Source of the DNA: Rusavskia elegans | Lineage: Eukaryota > Ascomycota > Lecanoromycetes > Teloschistales > Teloschistaceae | Reading direction: 5' to 3' | DNA length: 64,000 nt | Assembly: GCA_011316305.1 (NCBI GenBank) | Contig: SAUG01000134.1 | Coordinates: 104,717 to 168,716 of the forward strand | In this document: positions 1 to 9,040 of the stretch, piece by piece | How the letters are laid out: every line of letters starts with the position of its first letter | How positions within the stretch are numbered: the first letter of the stretch is position 1 | Notes under the pieces: generated by a model | Told to the model about the DNA's origin: nothing | Databases searched by the model: none | Seen by the model: the letters and a program-made list of their open reading frames with translations, nothing else | Translations under genes and position numbers: made by a program

Positions 1-278
1 AGGTGCTTCTGGGTCTCTTCGTCTGCTTCATCGTAATTGTCGTAGTCCGCTAGAGGCAGTCAGTATAATTTTGAATGGTTGGACGAGTGGTAGAGAAGCT
101 GAGACTTGTGCAAGGTAAATACTGCAAGGCTTGGTGTAAAAGGGATGCGAGAAAGTATAACGGAGACTAGGGTGCTGATGCTCTGGTACTATGCCAACAT
201 AACGAGACTACAAGACTTACTGGAGCCGTCCTTCATGCTGTACCGGCGAGGAAGGACCTTTCGCTTCAAGGCTTCCAT
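1..278 (-). CDS. 5' end of an unidentified gene (partial, two exons visible)
   Basis: This is the first coding part of a minus-strand gene that runs off the left edge. The ATG lies at 278-276. Exon 1 (278-221) encodes 19 residues beginning MEALKRKVLPRRYSMKDG. A GTAAGT donor follows, then a 171-nt intron (220-50) ending CCTCTAG. Exon 2 (49 to beyond 1) continues in frame with an acidic, tyrosine-rich stretch (TDYDNYDEADEETQKHL). Evidence is limited to the donor, the acceptor and frame continuity. The basic N terminus followed by an acidic segment does not identify a family. The gene faces away from the RNase H2B gene across about 370 bp, so the two may share a promoter region. An upstream non-coding exon is possible. 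Confidence 0.5.
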
Positions 279-650
279 TGTTCCTTTGTTTAGTGATGCT
301 GGGAAGCTTTGACGAAGGCTTGAAAAACAGCTCTGGATCCTGTCTTGTCTCCCACTATTGAAAACAGGAAAAGGTCGCAAGATCTTTGGGTACGATGGGG
401 TTGTGATGGGAAAGTGGTCGAGGTATAGGTATGTGGAGGGTCGAGATTCAATCGTGCAAGTGGGACAGCGTCCGGCTGATAGATTCACGCAAGCTATACA
501 GGCTAAAAGTACCTAGTAGCGTTTTGTTACAGCCTCGGTTCATGACGCGTCCGCGCTGTACGCGTCGAGACCTATACCTTTTTACTTTCTAGATGCTGCA
601 AGCATTGTTGAGCGATTGAGCGGCTGCTTTCTTTTCCGAACAGGATTAAG
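279..650. other. divergent spacer
   Basis: This 372-bp spacer separates the start of the left-edge gene from RNase H2B. It holds promoter and 5'UTR sequence of both; no distinct element, repeat or further ORF is seen. Confidence 0.5.
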
Positions 651-2030
651 ATGAAGACTCGAGTCTCGAGAAGCGCAAAACCCGTTCAGGCAGGCTCTGT
701 TGAAGCACTAAATGATTTTATACTGCAACAAGATCCCGTCAAACTCCTCTTACTGCCGCAGTCTGCAGGACCAGACTCTCGAATATGTACTTTATCCCAC
801 CCATCAACATCCAAAGCCAGTCGATATTATTGGTGTCCCAGAGGTGGCTTATATGAATTCCAAAAGGTAGCAGCTCCCAGGACAGCATGCCGAAGCTGGC
901 TGCTGGGTCCGAAGACATCCATCACGTCAGACCGGGCAGCAGCTTGCACACCCGCCGGGCTTGATCCACACTCGGCTTCTCAGCTCATCGCCGAGAAAGT
1001 CAACGAAACAGCTCAGTCCTGTGCCGCTCCTGAAGTCGAGGCTCCGAGCAAAGCCCCTGATGCTGCGCCGTTTGGCCACACGGTAAAAGAAGCGGACATA
1101 TCGATTGCGACTTCTATCGATGTTCTCTTCTTCGCCTTGCCTTCTCTGCATACTCAGACTTCGAATAACGCGAAGGGACTATTTCTCTCGATGGACGACC
1201 TATTCGATACCGCTTTCGAAGATTCATTGCACCTAAAGTATCTATTGGTGCAGGATTCTCTTCGCCAAGCAGTAGAGGCAAGGATCGCAGCGGTCTGTGA
1301 CGATGTTGACGCGGGCGACGAGAAAATGTACCGCTTGAACATGGATAAGCTTGTCCTGGAGCTCGTTGCGAAAGCTAGACGCATGTCGTCAAGTGGCCTG
1401 CCGCGCAGCTTGGAGGCGAAGTTTGTCGATAAAGCTTTAGAGGCACCGATGATAAACCTTAAAAGAGACGCAAGCTCCATCTCGACGGCAGCTACTGAGA
1501 CAATTCCGGGCATGGACTCACCATCGACCTCAACTGGCGAGCGACAGGTAAGTATAGCCATAAGCGACAGCATTGGGTCAGATTGTTCAAATCAGACGAA
1601 CATAACCGTGCCCGATCATTCACCTCCACGTAATGTACAGGATCACATCAAGGATCTTCTCCGCCTACGGACTGCTCTCAGCTTCATCATGTCTTCTTAC
1701 CTTTCCACGTCCCTCGCCTCTGCCATGCAGACCATCCTAGATTCACCCTCAAGTCCAGTAGATTTCACACCGCTCGACGAACATCTCGCATACCTTGGAA
1801 GGCTCCGTGCGGACGCTCTCGCATCGCGCTCCCTCACTAATATCAGCCGCAAACGAAGCATGGTCGAGGACGATGAAGCCGCAGAAGCTAAAGCCGAGAA
1901 GAGGAGAAAGAAAGAAGAAGAGGAGAAGAGGCAAAAGGCTGGGTTGACTAAAGGAATCAGGGAGCTCAAGAAGGTCGATGTCACGGGCATGAAGAAGATG
2001 AGCGACTTCTTCGGTAGGAAGCCGATTTAG
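651..2030 (+). CDS. RNH202: ribonuclease H2 subunit B (Rnh202/Ydr279-like)
   Basis: Single-exon gene, 459 aa. It is a non-catalytic subunit of nuclear RNase H2, which removes single ribonucleotides from DNA and degrades RNA:DNA hybrids. The N-terminal part (about residues 15-80) matches the subunit-B beta-rich triple-barrel partner region (LLLLPQ, ICTLSHPST, YYWCPRGGLYEFQKV). The central part (about 155-275) carries the conserved helical segment around IDVLFFALP and DDLFDTAFED...LKYLLVQDSLRQAVEARIAAVCD. A lysine- and glutamate-rich stretch precedes the extreme C terminus MKKMSDFFGRKPI, which reads as a PIP-box-like PCNA-binding motif (M-x-x-M-x-x-F-F), a known feature of RNase H2B. The ATG at 651 is the first in frame. 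Length is a little above that of the yeast protein. Identification is from remembered family motifs. Confidence 0.85.
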   Translation: MKTRVSRSAKPVQAGSVEALNDFILQQDPVKLLLLPQSAGPDSRICTLSHPSTSKASRYYWCPRGGLYEFQKVAAPRTACRSWLLGPKTSITSDRAAACTPAGLDPHSASQLIAEKVNETAQSCAAPEVEAPSKAPDAAPFGHTVKEADISIATSIDVLFFALPSLHTQTSNNAKGLFLSMDDLFDTAFEDSLHLKYLLVQDSLRQAVEARIAAVCDDVDAGDEKMYRLNMDKLVLELVAKARRMSSSGLPRSLEAKFVDKALEAPMINLKRDASSISTAATETIPGMDSPSTSTGERQVSIAISDSIGSDCSNQTNITVPDHSPPRNVQDHIKDLLRLRTALSFIMSSYLSTSLASAMQTILDSPSSPVDFTPLDEHLAYLGRLRADALASRSLTNISRKRSMVEDDEAAEAKAEKRRKKEEEEKRQKAGLTKGIRELKKVDVTGMKKMSDFFGRKPI

Positions 2031-2455
2031 GGGAATTTGACCTCTTATGCAATCCACGCAATGTTCCGATAGATTCAGACCGGGATGCTCATTAGAATCT
2101 TTTCGATCCACTCGATCCACACTATCCTTCGTGAACCCGTTTATAAAACTAAGTTTCAAGTTGCGTCGCTTGACTCAAGCTTCCGAAGGTGTCCTGGAGG
2201 ACCCGAATTTATCGTTCGACTGTTATCCTGTCAGATTCATAAGGTCCGATCAAGTGAAAACCGCACGTAAAAAGTTGACTCCAACCTCAACATGTCAGAC
2301 GAGATTTAAAGTCATTGCTACCCGTTGGATCTTCGGGGCTGTTCTGCGCGTGGCTATTTCTCCGTTTACCGCTATGCTTCCCAAAGCCTGGAAGGTTTAT
2401 ACCTCTAAACTGTTCGGAAGTTTAGTCCTCAAGCCTACTCAGACAATAGGGAGTC
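2031..2455. other. convergent spacer
   Basis: This 425-bp spacer between the 3' ends of RNH202 and galactokinase should hold both 3'UTRs and polyadenylation sites. Open frames here lack a family match or codon pattern and are taken as chance. Confidence 0.5.
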
Positions 2456-4021
2456 TTACACGACCGACCCCTGACCGGGTTGGCTGACAACAATGGCCTC
2501 TTGCAACTTCGCCTCGCTGATATCTGGCTCGCGGGCACGGTAATACTTCTCGATCCAGGCGTTTCGTACATCGTCCACCTTGTTCTTTGGGACTAGATGG
2601 ACAGTGCATCCTCCCCAGCCGGCACCGGTCAGCCTGCTGCCGTACGCTCCTGCATTTCTTGCAATAGCACACAGTTGGTCAATTTCTGGGCAGCTGCACT
2701 CATAGACCTCTCGACAAGATTCCTGGGTCTCATTCATCAAGGCACCCAGACGCGGTAGCAGGTCAGTAATTGAAGCCGGATCCTGGAGTAGCTCTTTGAA
2801 AGCTATGACTCGCAAAGCCTCGGAGAAGACATGTCGCGCTCTCTTTCCAAGCATGAATCGAGTAGCATCAACTGGAAATTTGGTCATGTACTTTTCTTCT
2901 AAGGCAGGGATCGACATTGAAAGCGCCGTTGCGATCTCTTCTCGGGTGTAACCATCTTCCTCATCTAAGACATTTGATACCATGGACAACATAGTCTCAA
3001 GCTGCATCTTATAAGACGTATAGGAGTCCCCTGGGGATACAGATGGAATGTCAATCGACTTGCCTCCACCATAGTAGACGTGCTGAAGCCCGCGAAGGCT
3101 ACGACCGAGAGGCGCAGAATCATCCTGCAACTCCAGCGCAAGGGTCTTAGCCATCATCTCCGCCGCAAGAGTGCATTCGACAACTCGAAGGTTATAGCAT
3201 CGTGCAGCTGTGACATGCTTGTCTGAGGTGACGAAACTTTGAGCGATCATGAAGGTGATGGGTGGCTCAAGTTCTGGGAGTGGAATGGCTTCAGCATTAA
3301 GCTGTGGGGAGAACGATACACTCAGCGCATCCCCTTTGATTGAGAAGACGGAAGCAGATTGGTCCATGCCTCCAGAGTTGACGCCAACGGCGCGCTCTGA
3401 GACGATTGCCAGCTCTACCAGCTCCTTCTTCTTCACAGTTACCCTCCCGTTTGCTCGGAGCACAGCGAGAGCGCTTGCACAAACGAAGGCTGCACTGCTT
3501 GATAGCCCACCGCCCGCTGGCACATTGCCGTCCACAAGGATCTGCATGTTACACGGAGAGAACTTCGCGTCGTCCTTCCGCAAGAGACCGACTGCACCAT
3601 TGAAGCCGGCCTTGAAGTAGTTGGTCCATTCATGTTGGGTAGCGTCAATCTTTGCTAGCCCTATTGGGGACACTCTACATTCAGAAGCTCGATGTTTCTG
3701 TGGGTTGGTATTGAGCATGGAGATCACTGCGTCATCTCCTTCGGAGTCTTCTTCCTTTTCTGGCACGGCGACTGCGATCAAGACGTCTGCGGCTATTGCC
3801 ATGGGCAGTACTTCGTAAAGCGAGTAATCGACATGCTCGCCGATAAGATTGACGCGACCAGGACTTCGTGCCACGAACACCGGCTTCTTATTGTAATTCT
3901 CCTCGAACTGGGCGATCAGATTTTGCCATCGTTTCTGCTGAGCTGGAATGTTAGCGTCTGGATAGAGCGAGTCAATTGATCGGGTCACGGGGACTGGCTC
4001 GTCCATGGTAGATGCAGGCAT
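2456..4021 (-). CDS. GAL1: galactokinase (GHMP kinase)
   Basis: Single-exon gene, 521 aa. Galactokinase phosphorylates alpha-D-galactose with ATP, the first committed step of the Leloir pathway, in the cytosol. The galactokinase signature GRVNLIGEHVDY lies at residues 55-66, the GHMP ATP-binding motif GGLSSSAAF at 171-179, and the catalytic-base segment GVNSGGMDQSASVF ends around Asp220. The C-terminal GHMP motif SRLTGAGWGGCTV is also present. The chosen start is the ATG at 4021 (MPASTMDEPV); the frame stays open upstream, but those residues are hydrophobic and foreign to the family. A second ATG five codons in is an alternative. Length agrees with fungal Gal1. No other Leloir gene is adjacent. 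An inverted-repeat element sits about 350 bp upstream. Confidence 0.95.
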   Translation of the reverse strand: MPASTMDEPVPVTRSIDSLYPDANIPAQQKRWQNLIAQFEENYNKKPVFVARSPGRVNLIGEHVDYSLYEVLPMAIAADVLIAVAVPEKEEDSEGDDAVISMLNTNPQKHRASECRVSPIGLAKIDATQHEWTNYFKAGFNGAVGLLRKDDAKFSPCNMQILVDGNVPAGGGLSSSAAFVCASALAVLRANGRVTVKKKELVELAIVSERAVGVNSGGMDQSASVFSIKGDALSVSFSPQLNAEAIPLPELEPPITFMIAQSFVTSDKHVTAARCYNLRVVECTLAAEMMAKTLALELQDDSAPLGRSLRGLQHVYYGGGKSIDIPSVSPGDSYTSYKMQLETMLSMVSNVLDEEDGYTREEIATALSMSIPALEEKYMTKFPVDATRFMLGKRARHVFSEALRVIAFKELLQDPASITDLLPRLGALMNETQESCREVYECSCPEIDQLCAIARNAGAYGSRLTGAGWGGCTVHLVPKNKVDDVRNAWIEKYYRAREPDISEAKLQEAIVVSQPGQGSVV

Positions 4022-4374
4022 GGTTATATGAGGAGAGAAAAAGTAAGATGTAATAAATAACAGCGTGAGATATTTTCTGTTGTGTGTGGGCAGAATAATG
4101 CAGAGTGAATTGTGAGAGCAGAACGTAGGCCAAGAGAAGATGAATGAAACACTGTGTAGCACGAAGGTTGGTAATGTATCACAAGCCTCGTGGATCGGTC
4201 CCCAAAAGTGGTGTGTACCTTGAGCTGAGGGTCAGACACGAGTGGAAATCCAAAGGATGCAACGTTGAAAGAGAACGTCCAGCGGTTTAGTGGTACTTCT
4301 TACCTTTCCTAAGACGTCGTCGCTCTTGCGATTGTTTCTTCACAAGGTCATCGTAGCTGGTTGATCTTCCCAGC

Positions 4375-4611
4375 CTCGTTATCGCTAGAATAGATCGCAA
4401 TGTGGGGCCCCTCACCACCACCAAATCTCAGGCCACCACACCCATTTCTACACCAAAATGGCTGGTATATGGTTCATTTGGATGCTCTACAGCTTGTAAT
4501 TATGATGCTATACAAACATTGCCGTGGTGGAAGACCATAGGGTTGCCAGAAATGTGAGGGTTTTGGTGGGTTGCACGGGCCCACATTGCGATCTATTTTA
4601 GCGATAACGAG
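4375..4611. mobile_element. candidate MITE with ~35-bp terminal inverted repeats (element A)
   Basis: The left end (4375 onward, CTCGTTATCGCT...) and the reverse complement of the right end (4611 backward) match over about 35 nt with one mismatch and one single-base gap, both reaching a GGGCCC block. Weaker similarity continues inward (CACCACCA- and CCATTTC-like segments). A 7-bp direct repeat AGCCTCG lies at 4372-4378 and 4614-4620, overlapping the left repeat end and offset three bases from the right one, so the target duplication is not clean. The ~240-bp element has no ORF. Size and structure suggest a non-autonomous DNA transposon; the superfamily is not determined. Confidence 0.6.
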
Positions 4612-5153
4612 CTAGCCTCGGCCCGGAGATAGCTAGCATAAGGTAGGCAGGTACCTTAGGGATGACTATCCTAGCGTAACAGGTAGATGACAGGCAAGCA
4701 CAGCCCATTTGTGACATGACATTTATAGTGGAAGGTCGAGCCATTGATCGTTTCAATTTATCGTTTCACGTCACGGAGCTGCAGTGCTCATAGCTTGAAA
4801 AGATACTATTCTTTGATGCGGGCCGTAAAAATGGGGCAGGTTTGAACGAGGATCTGGAGGTGTGGGATGTTGTCAGTCTCGGTAGGTAGGTTTCGAGTCT
4901 CTGGTTTTCGTAAGAGTGCGGATATGTCCTAAATTCCAGCTTGAGAGCGCATCCCCGCACAACCAATTTTGACTAAAAAACAACTCCTCCCATAGCTCTT
5001 CGATTGAGATGGTCTTCGCGGGAACGTAATGCCGCGGTCTAAATCGCTGAATTGAAGACCTTAGCAGCCGATGGGATATAATGTGGTTGGGAATAGGGGC
5101 AAGCTTACTACCTCAGCCGGCAAGTAGTCGCTCTTCTCCATTCGCAGCCAAAC

Positions 5154-5178
5154 AAAAAAAAAAAAAAAAAAAAAAAAA
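5154..5178 (+). repeat. poly(A) homopolymer
   Basis: An uninterrupted run of 25 A residues within an A-rich stretch. It may be a retrotransposition tail or simple slippage; no element body was recognised upstream. Confidence 0.9.
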
Positions 5179-5944
5179 CAAAAACACAGCTAACTTTGGA
5201 AGGAAGTCTAAATTTCGACATAGCCAAAGCCCATGCCTAATGAAAGGAAGAACAGACGTTTAAAAGATGGATTGAAAGCCATCATCCGCAGTATTTCCGT
5301 CATTATCACAATCCTCCACTTACCATTCAACCGAGTAATGATACATCGAGCACCATGTATGCTTCTGCGGCCCTACAAGGATATCTGGTAGAACCCATCC
5401 CAAAAGCCGCTCTCCCAGCAACATGCTTTCTACGCGCCCTATCTAGTCTCTACAACGCTCAACATTCGTGTTGTCCGAGGGGTACTTGTTCAGCTCACAG
5501 ACCTTTCCTGACCTCCAAGTTCAAATAATGGCCTCCGGCAGGTCAGCATTCAAATGTGTTGGAATCACTCTGCTAAAAAAGACAGCCGAAGTCTTGTACA
5601 TCAGCCAAGATGATGTTCTAACTGGATACGCAGTTGGTGCGTCTTATTAAAGTGTTGGGGAAGGAGCTGGCCGTTGGAATGGCAGAAGTGATGAGGACAG
5701 GTCCTCAGAAGATGATAGGAAGATACTCAAGGGTAGCCGATCCATTGGGGAGGGCAGCTGCACTGGAGAGTGATGTGACCGCGGCGAGGAGGGAGATAAG
5801 GCTGCTGATTAAACCATCTTGGATAAAGTAGCTGGCCGAGGGCCTGAATGCAGCTATAGAGGCGGTCTTCTGACTTGCGTATTCTCTTGATAATACAATC
5901 AGAATGGGTCAAGAAAGCTGTTTTTGTGGATGCCTGTTGTGATG

Positions 5945-6271
5945 CTAAAGACAGGAGGAAGAGCCTATTTGAAGCTCCTCATCTTCCTGGATGGTCCTCA
6001 AGCTGTAGACTTTGGTCTGATTCAATGATTCAGGAGTGGAAATTATTGCTGACGGTACCTTGCATGAGCCCTTTACCTGTTGGCACCAAGGGGACATAGG
6101 TTGTCCGTTAGGGACCCGCTTGCCTACGTCCTCAGTCATCTGTAGGACCTGTTGTTGCCATTCTAGCGTTTCTGTCTGTCCGACAGGTTGTACAAATTCC
6201 AGGTAAGTTTGATCAGTTAACGATACTTTACTTTGCAAGGTAGTATGCTCTTTGGCCCAATGACTAGCCAA
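5945..6271 (-). other. unassigned open frame, possibly a gene relic
   Basis: An open frame of 108 codons, glutamine-rich (MASHWAKEHTTLQSKV..., LEWQQQVLQMTEDVGK). Its amino-acid composition looks more protein-like than chance frames nearby, and the frame stays open upstream for roughly a further 20 codons. No domain is recognised and no splice partner was found. It may be a decayed transposase or gene fragment, or chance. Confidence 0.15.
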
Positions 6272-6582
6272 CCCTTGAGACTGATAATACCTCTGAGGAC
6301 TGGCTACTGCTTGTATTGTAGATTATGAGTTGTTTATGATTATCATTCGGCTCTCAGTCTTTTACGCGTGCAGCGAAATAGTGACGATGTAATCGTTGAA
6401 TGCCAGGCTTAATTGGGTTGTTGGGACTGCCAGTTAGAAGGACCCTTGGTTTCGACCTCGGCGGAACTACATACTCCCACATTAGCGAAGAAGAAACACA
6501 GGAGCGAGCCAGTAGAGCTTATCCTAACGCATAGTCGGGAAAGTGCTGTAGTAGCAGTAATCGAAGGCATCCTCCTGTACCC

Positions 6583-8781
6583 TTAAATTGCCAGATCCTC
6601 TACCCTGACCAACCCACTCCCCATTCCCACTGCTACCCAACCCCCTACATTCAGTTCTGTTCCCCAACTCACACATCTCACCTGTCCCTCATCCTCATAA
6701 ATAGTTGCCACTACCATACCTTCCACAGCCCTCTTGCCTGTCCCCCTCAACACCGGCGCCTCTTGGGTCTTGTAACCCTCCGTGATCCTTATTCTTCCCC
6801 TTTCACTCCTATGACCCTCCTGTTCTCCCCAGCGAGCGAACTCATGTTTGAATACCGGACATTGCCAAGATGTTAATTTCGGAAACAGGAATTTCCTCAT
6901 CGGACTAGTAACGCAAACCGTACCGTCCTCACATCCTACTATCACACTTCCATGCACACGGCCTACGCCCAAGGCTAGACCCTGACTCGGACACCTCGCC
7001 ACAGTAATCGGACCGAAAAATCTGCGGATCGGCCACATGCGGAGCGTTTCAGCCTCGTCGGCTGCGATGAACGCCTGGCAAGGCTCCGAAAAGTGAATGT
7101 GTGAGGGAGGATGTCGCAGTCGAGGGGCAAGGACATAATCAGTCTGTGGGGCGAGAAGAGAGGTGAGGCGAAGGTGGCCAGAGGGGGATGTCGAGGCCAG
7201 GAGATGAGGTAGTACTGGGTAAGCGCTGCTGAGAGATGAGATGTAGGAGTCATGAAGTGGAGTATAGAGATATGGGCTGGGAAGGGAAGCAGATGATAAG
7301 GGGGCAGGGTAGGGGTAAATTGACCAGAGGGCGAGGTAGCCGTTTGCGCAGCCCACGGCAAGGTCGGTCGGAGAAAGCCAAATGACGCAAGTGCAGAGCG
7401 CGGAGGGTGGTTTGGCAGTGAAAGCGGCGTTAGTAAGTTTAACAAAGCTGGTCCTTTGTGCTTCGCACTGATCGAGATGAACATCAAGGACTCTAACATA
7501 CCCATCGCTCCACACGCCGGCGAGCAAACCAATGGGGATTCTACCTTCCTGTCCGTCTTTCCGGAGATTTCTGGGCATTGGACACCATCTCAGATGTTTG
7601 GCATCACCCCAGTCAGTACATATAACAAGTCGAAGACACGGCGAACGGTCTGGATCGAGGAGACTTCTTCGTTCTGGTGCCTCCGTGGAAGAGAAGGACC
7701 AGATCTGGATTGAAGTAGGAAAGGATTGAGCAGTAAAGGCCGGACTGAATTTGGGTTGACCGGATGTGTCATTCCTTTTTGGTCCGAACGTTGATACTGC
7801 CAGGTACTGGGTGTCTCCAGCATGGTTGGGCGCCCATTCTACACACCGGGCGCCTCTCCCGACGTTGAGCAACCATCCATCTTGCCGCTTGCGGCTCTTG
7901 GATCGATCGGGTGCGTCGTTTTCAGTAACATTCTGTGAATGTGCTTGCTCCCAAGCTTCGCTCAGAGCCAGGAATCTAAGGATAGGCAGATCGAATCGAA
8001 CTTGTCTGCCGTAAGGCCCCATGAAGATCGTCCGCGGCGAATCAGAAGAAGGTGCTAAATGTGTAAAGGCTTCGTCTGCACCCAACGAAACACTTGCCTG
8101 GGATTTGGACAGATGTTGGTGTCCCCCATGATCGTAGTACCACTCCCACCCTTCGGTTGCTTCGAGCTGGCGTTTCTCTTCCGGATGGGAAAAGAAATGG
8201 TGCATACCTTCGGTACAAGTCTTGTTAGGTCTCCTGGGTAGGGTTGCTTCGTGACACCATTGATCCCTGGACCTTGCCATATGAACCAGATCTTGGGTGG
8301 CATCGCCGAAAACCGAGTAAATATAATCGGGTTTGACTCCCTTGGGTGGTATTTGGACTGGGTCAGTAATTCCTCTCACATGTATGCCATCGCTTCTCTT
8401 CGGCCGTCTTTTCAGAACATAGGGCCTATTACGTATAGATTGACGCCGTAAATCCGGTGTTTCCGCGGTAGAATCGATGTCCATGTCTGCATCGGATGCA
8501 GCACTGACAGAGTGTCCATTAGGCGTCAGTATCCCTGATGCATCTGAACCTGCTGAGGATACATCATCCTCTTCCTCGTCTTCCTGGTTAGCCTCTTCGA
8601 GTGCCTGTTCCTCATCGAATTCATCGCCGTCCGAGTGTTGCTCCGCTTGCTGCCAGAGTTCTTCTTCATGCTCTGATGCAGAATCTAGGGCTTCGAGACC
8701 GGTGAATGTTTCATTGGCGTACTTTCTATTAGGTTGTCTTGCTCTCCCAGATTTCCTTACGGATTCCGGTGAGACTTGCAT
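6583..8781 (-). CDS. transcription factor TFIIIC subunit 6-like WD40 protein
   Basis: Single-exon gene, 732 aa from the ATG at 8781 (MQVSPESVRKSGRARQPNRK). Family knowledge places such proteins (yeast Tfc6, S. pombe Sfc6) in the tauB part of TFIIIC, which binds the B box of tRNA genes and helps recruit TFIIIB and RNA polymerase III. In order it shows an AT-hook-like SGRARQPNRKYAN near the N terminus, a long acidic serine-rich region (about residues 35-110), a conserved linker (DPVQIPPKGVKPDY, GMHHFFSHP), and a C-terminal beta-propeller of weak WD repeats (VEWAPNHAGDTQYLAVS, LAVGCANGYLALWS, VGCEDGTVCV). The frame is open above 8781 with no other ATG, so a short extra 5' exon is possible. It is divergent from the RING-CH gene. 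The subunit name rests on recalled sequence patterns. Confidence 0.75.
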   Translation of the reverse strand: MQVSPESVRKSGRARQPNRKYANETFTGLEALDSASEHEEELWQQAEQHSDGDEFDEEQALEEANQEDEEEDDVSSAGSDASGILTPNGHSVSAASDADMDIDSTAETPDLRRQSIRNRPYVLKRRPKRSDGIHVRGITDPVQIPPKGVKPDYIYSVFGDATQDLVHMARSRDQWCHEATLPRRPNKTCTEGMHHFFSHPEEKRQLEATEGWEWYYDHGGHQHLSKSQASVSLGADEAFTHLAPSSDSPRTIFMGPYGRQVRFDLPILRFLALSEAWEQAHSQNVTENDAPDRSKSRKRQDGWLLNVGRGARCVEWAPNHAGDTQYLAVSTFGPKRNDTSGQPKFSPAFTAQSFPTSIQIWSFSSTEAPERRSLLDPDRSPCLRLVICTDWGDAKHLRWCPMPRNLRKDGQEGRIPIGLLAGVWSDGYVRVLDVHLDQCEAQRTSFVKLTNAAFTAKPPSALCTCVIWLSPTDLAVGCANGYLALWSIYPYPAPLSSASLPSPYLYTPLHDSYISSLSSAYPVLPHLLASTSPSGHLRLTSLLAPQTDYVLAPRLRHPPSHIHFSEPCQAFIAADEAETLRMWPIRRFFGPITVARCPSQGLALGVGRVHGSVIVGCEDGTVCVTSPMRKFLFPKLTSWQCPVFKHEFARWGEQEGHRSERGRIRITEGYKTQEAPVLRGTGKRAVEGMVVATIYEDEGQVRCVSWGTELNVGGWVAVGMGSGLVRVEDLAI

Positions 8782-9040
8782 GCCTAAAGTGCTATGACTT
8801 AAAGACGGAGTGTCAAATAGGCCAGGTCGAAAATCGGAACCCAATCACACGATGGCTTATCGATAAGGTGATTAATGACGTACCAAACTGCGGAAATTTG
8901 ATTGGTTGAATAAGACTTTACCTCGTGGCCTTGCAACGTCTACTACGTCTGCTCTGAGACCCATTCGACATTGAAACTATTCGCTCAGAAAATACAGGTG
9001 GTTCTAAGACATGCTATAGATAACTTAAGCAACTCCGCAA
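8782..9040. promoter_or_regulatory. divergent promoter with two CCAAT boxes
   Basis: This 259-bp spacer separates the TFIIIC-type and RING-CH starts. CCAAT occurs at 8841-8845 on the plus strand and at 8901-8905 on the minus strand (ATTGG). CCAAT boxes bound by the HAP complex are common in fungal promoters, but two pentamers can occur by chance; function is inferred. Confidence 0.3.

Larger units (their letters stand above)
4022..6582. other. long spacer between galactokinase and the TFIIIC gene
   Basis: This 2.5-kb spacer has no convincing gene. It contains an inverted-repeat element (4375-4611), a 25-A homopolymer (5154-5178) and a weak minus-strand open frame (5945-6271). The rest is ordinary-composition sequence that should include the galactokinase promoter and the TFIIIC gene 3'UTR. 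Confidence 0.5.

Noticed and set aside
2047..2487. 146-codon plus-strand frame after RNase H2B
   Set aside because: Lies in the convergent 3' spacer and overlaps the galactokinase end; no protein-like conservation.
6975..7532. 185-codon minus-strand open frame
   Set aside because: It is an alternative frame of the TFIIIC-type WD40 gene.
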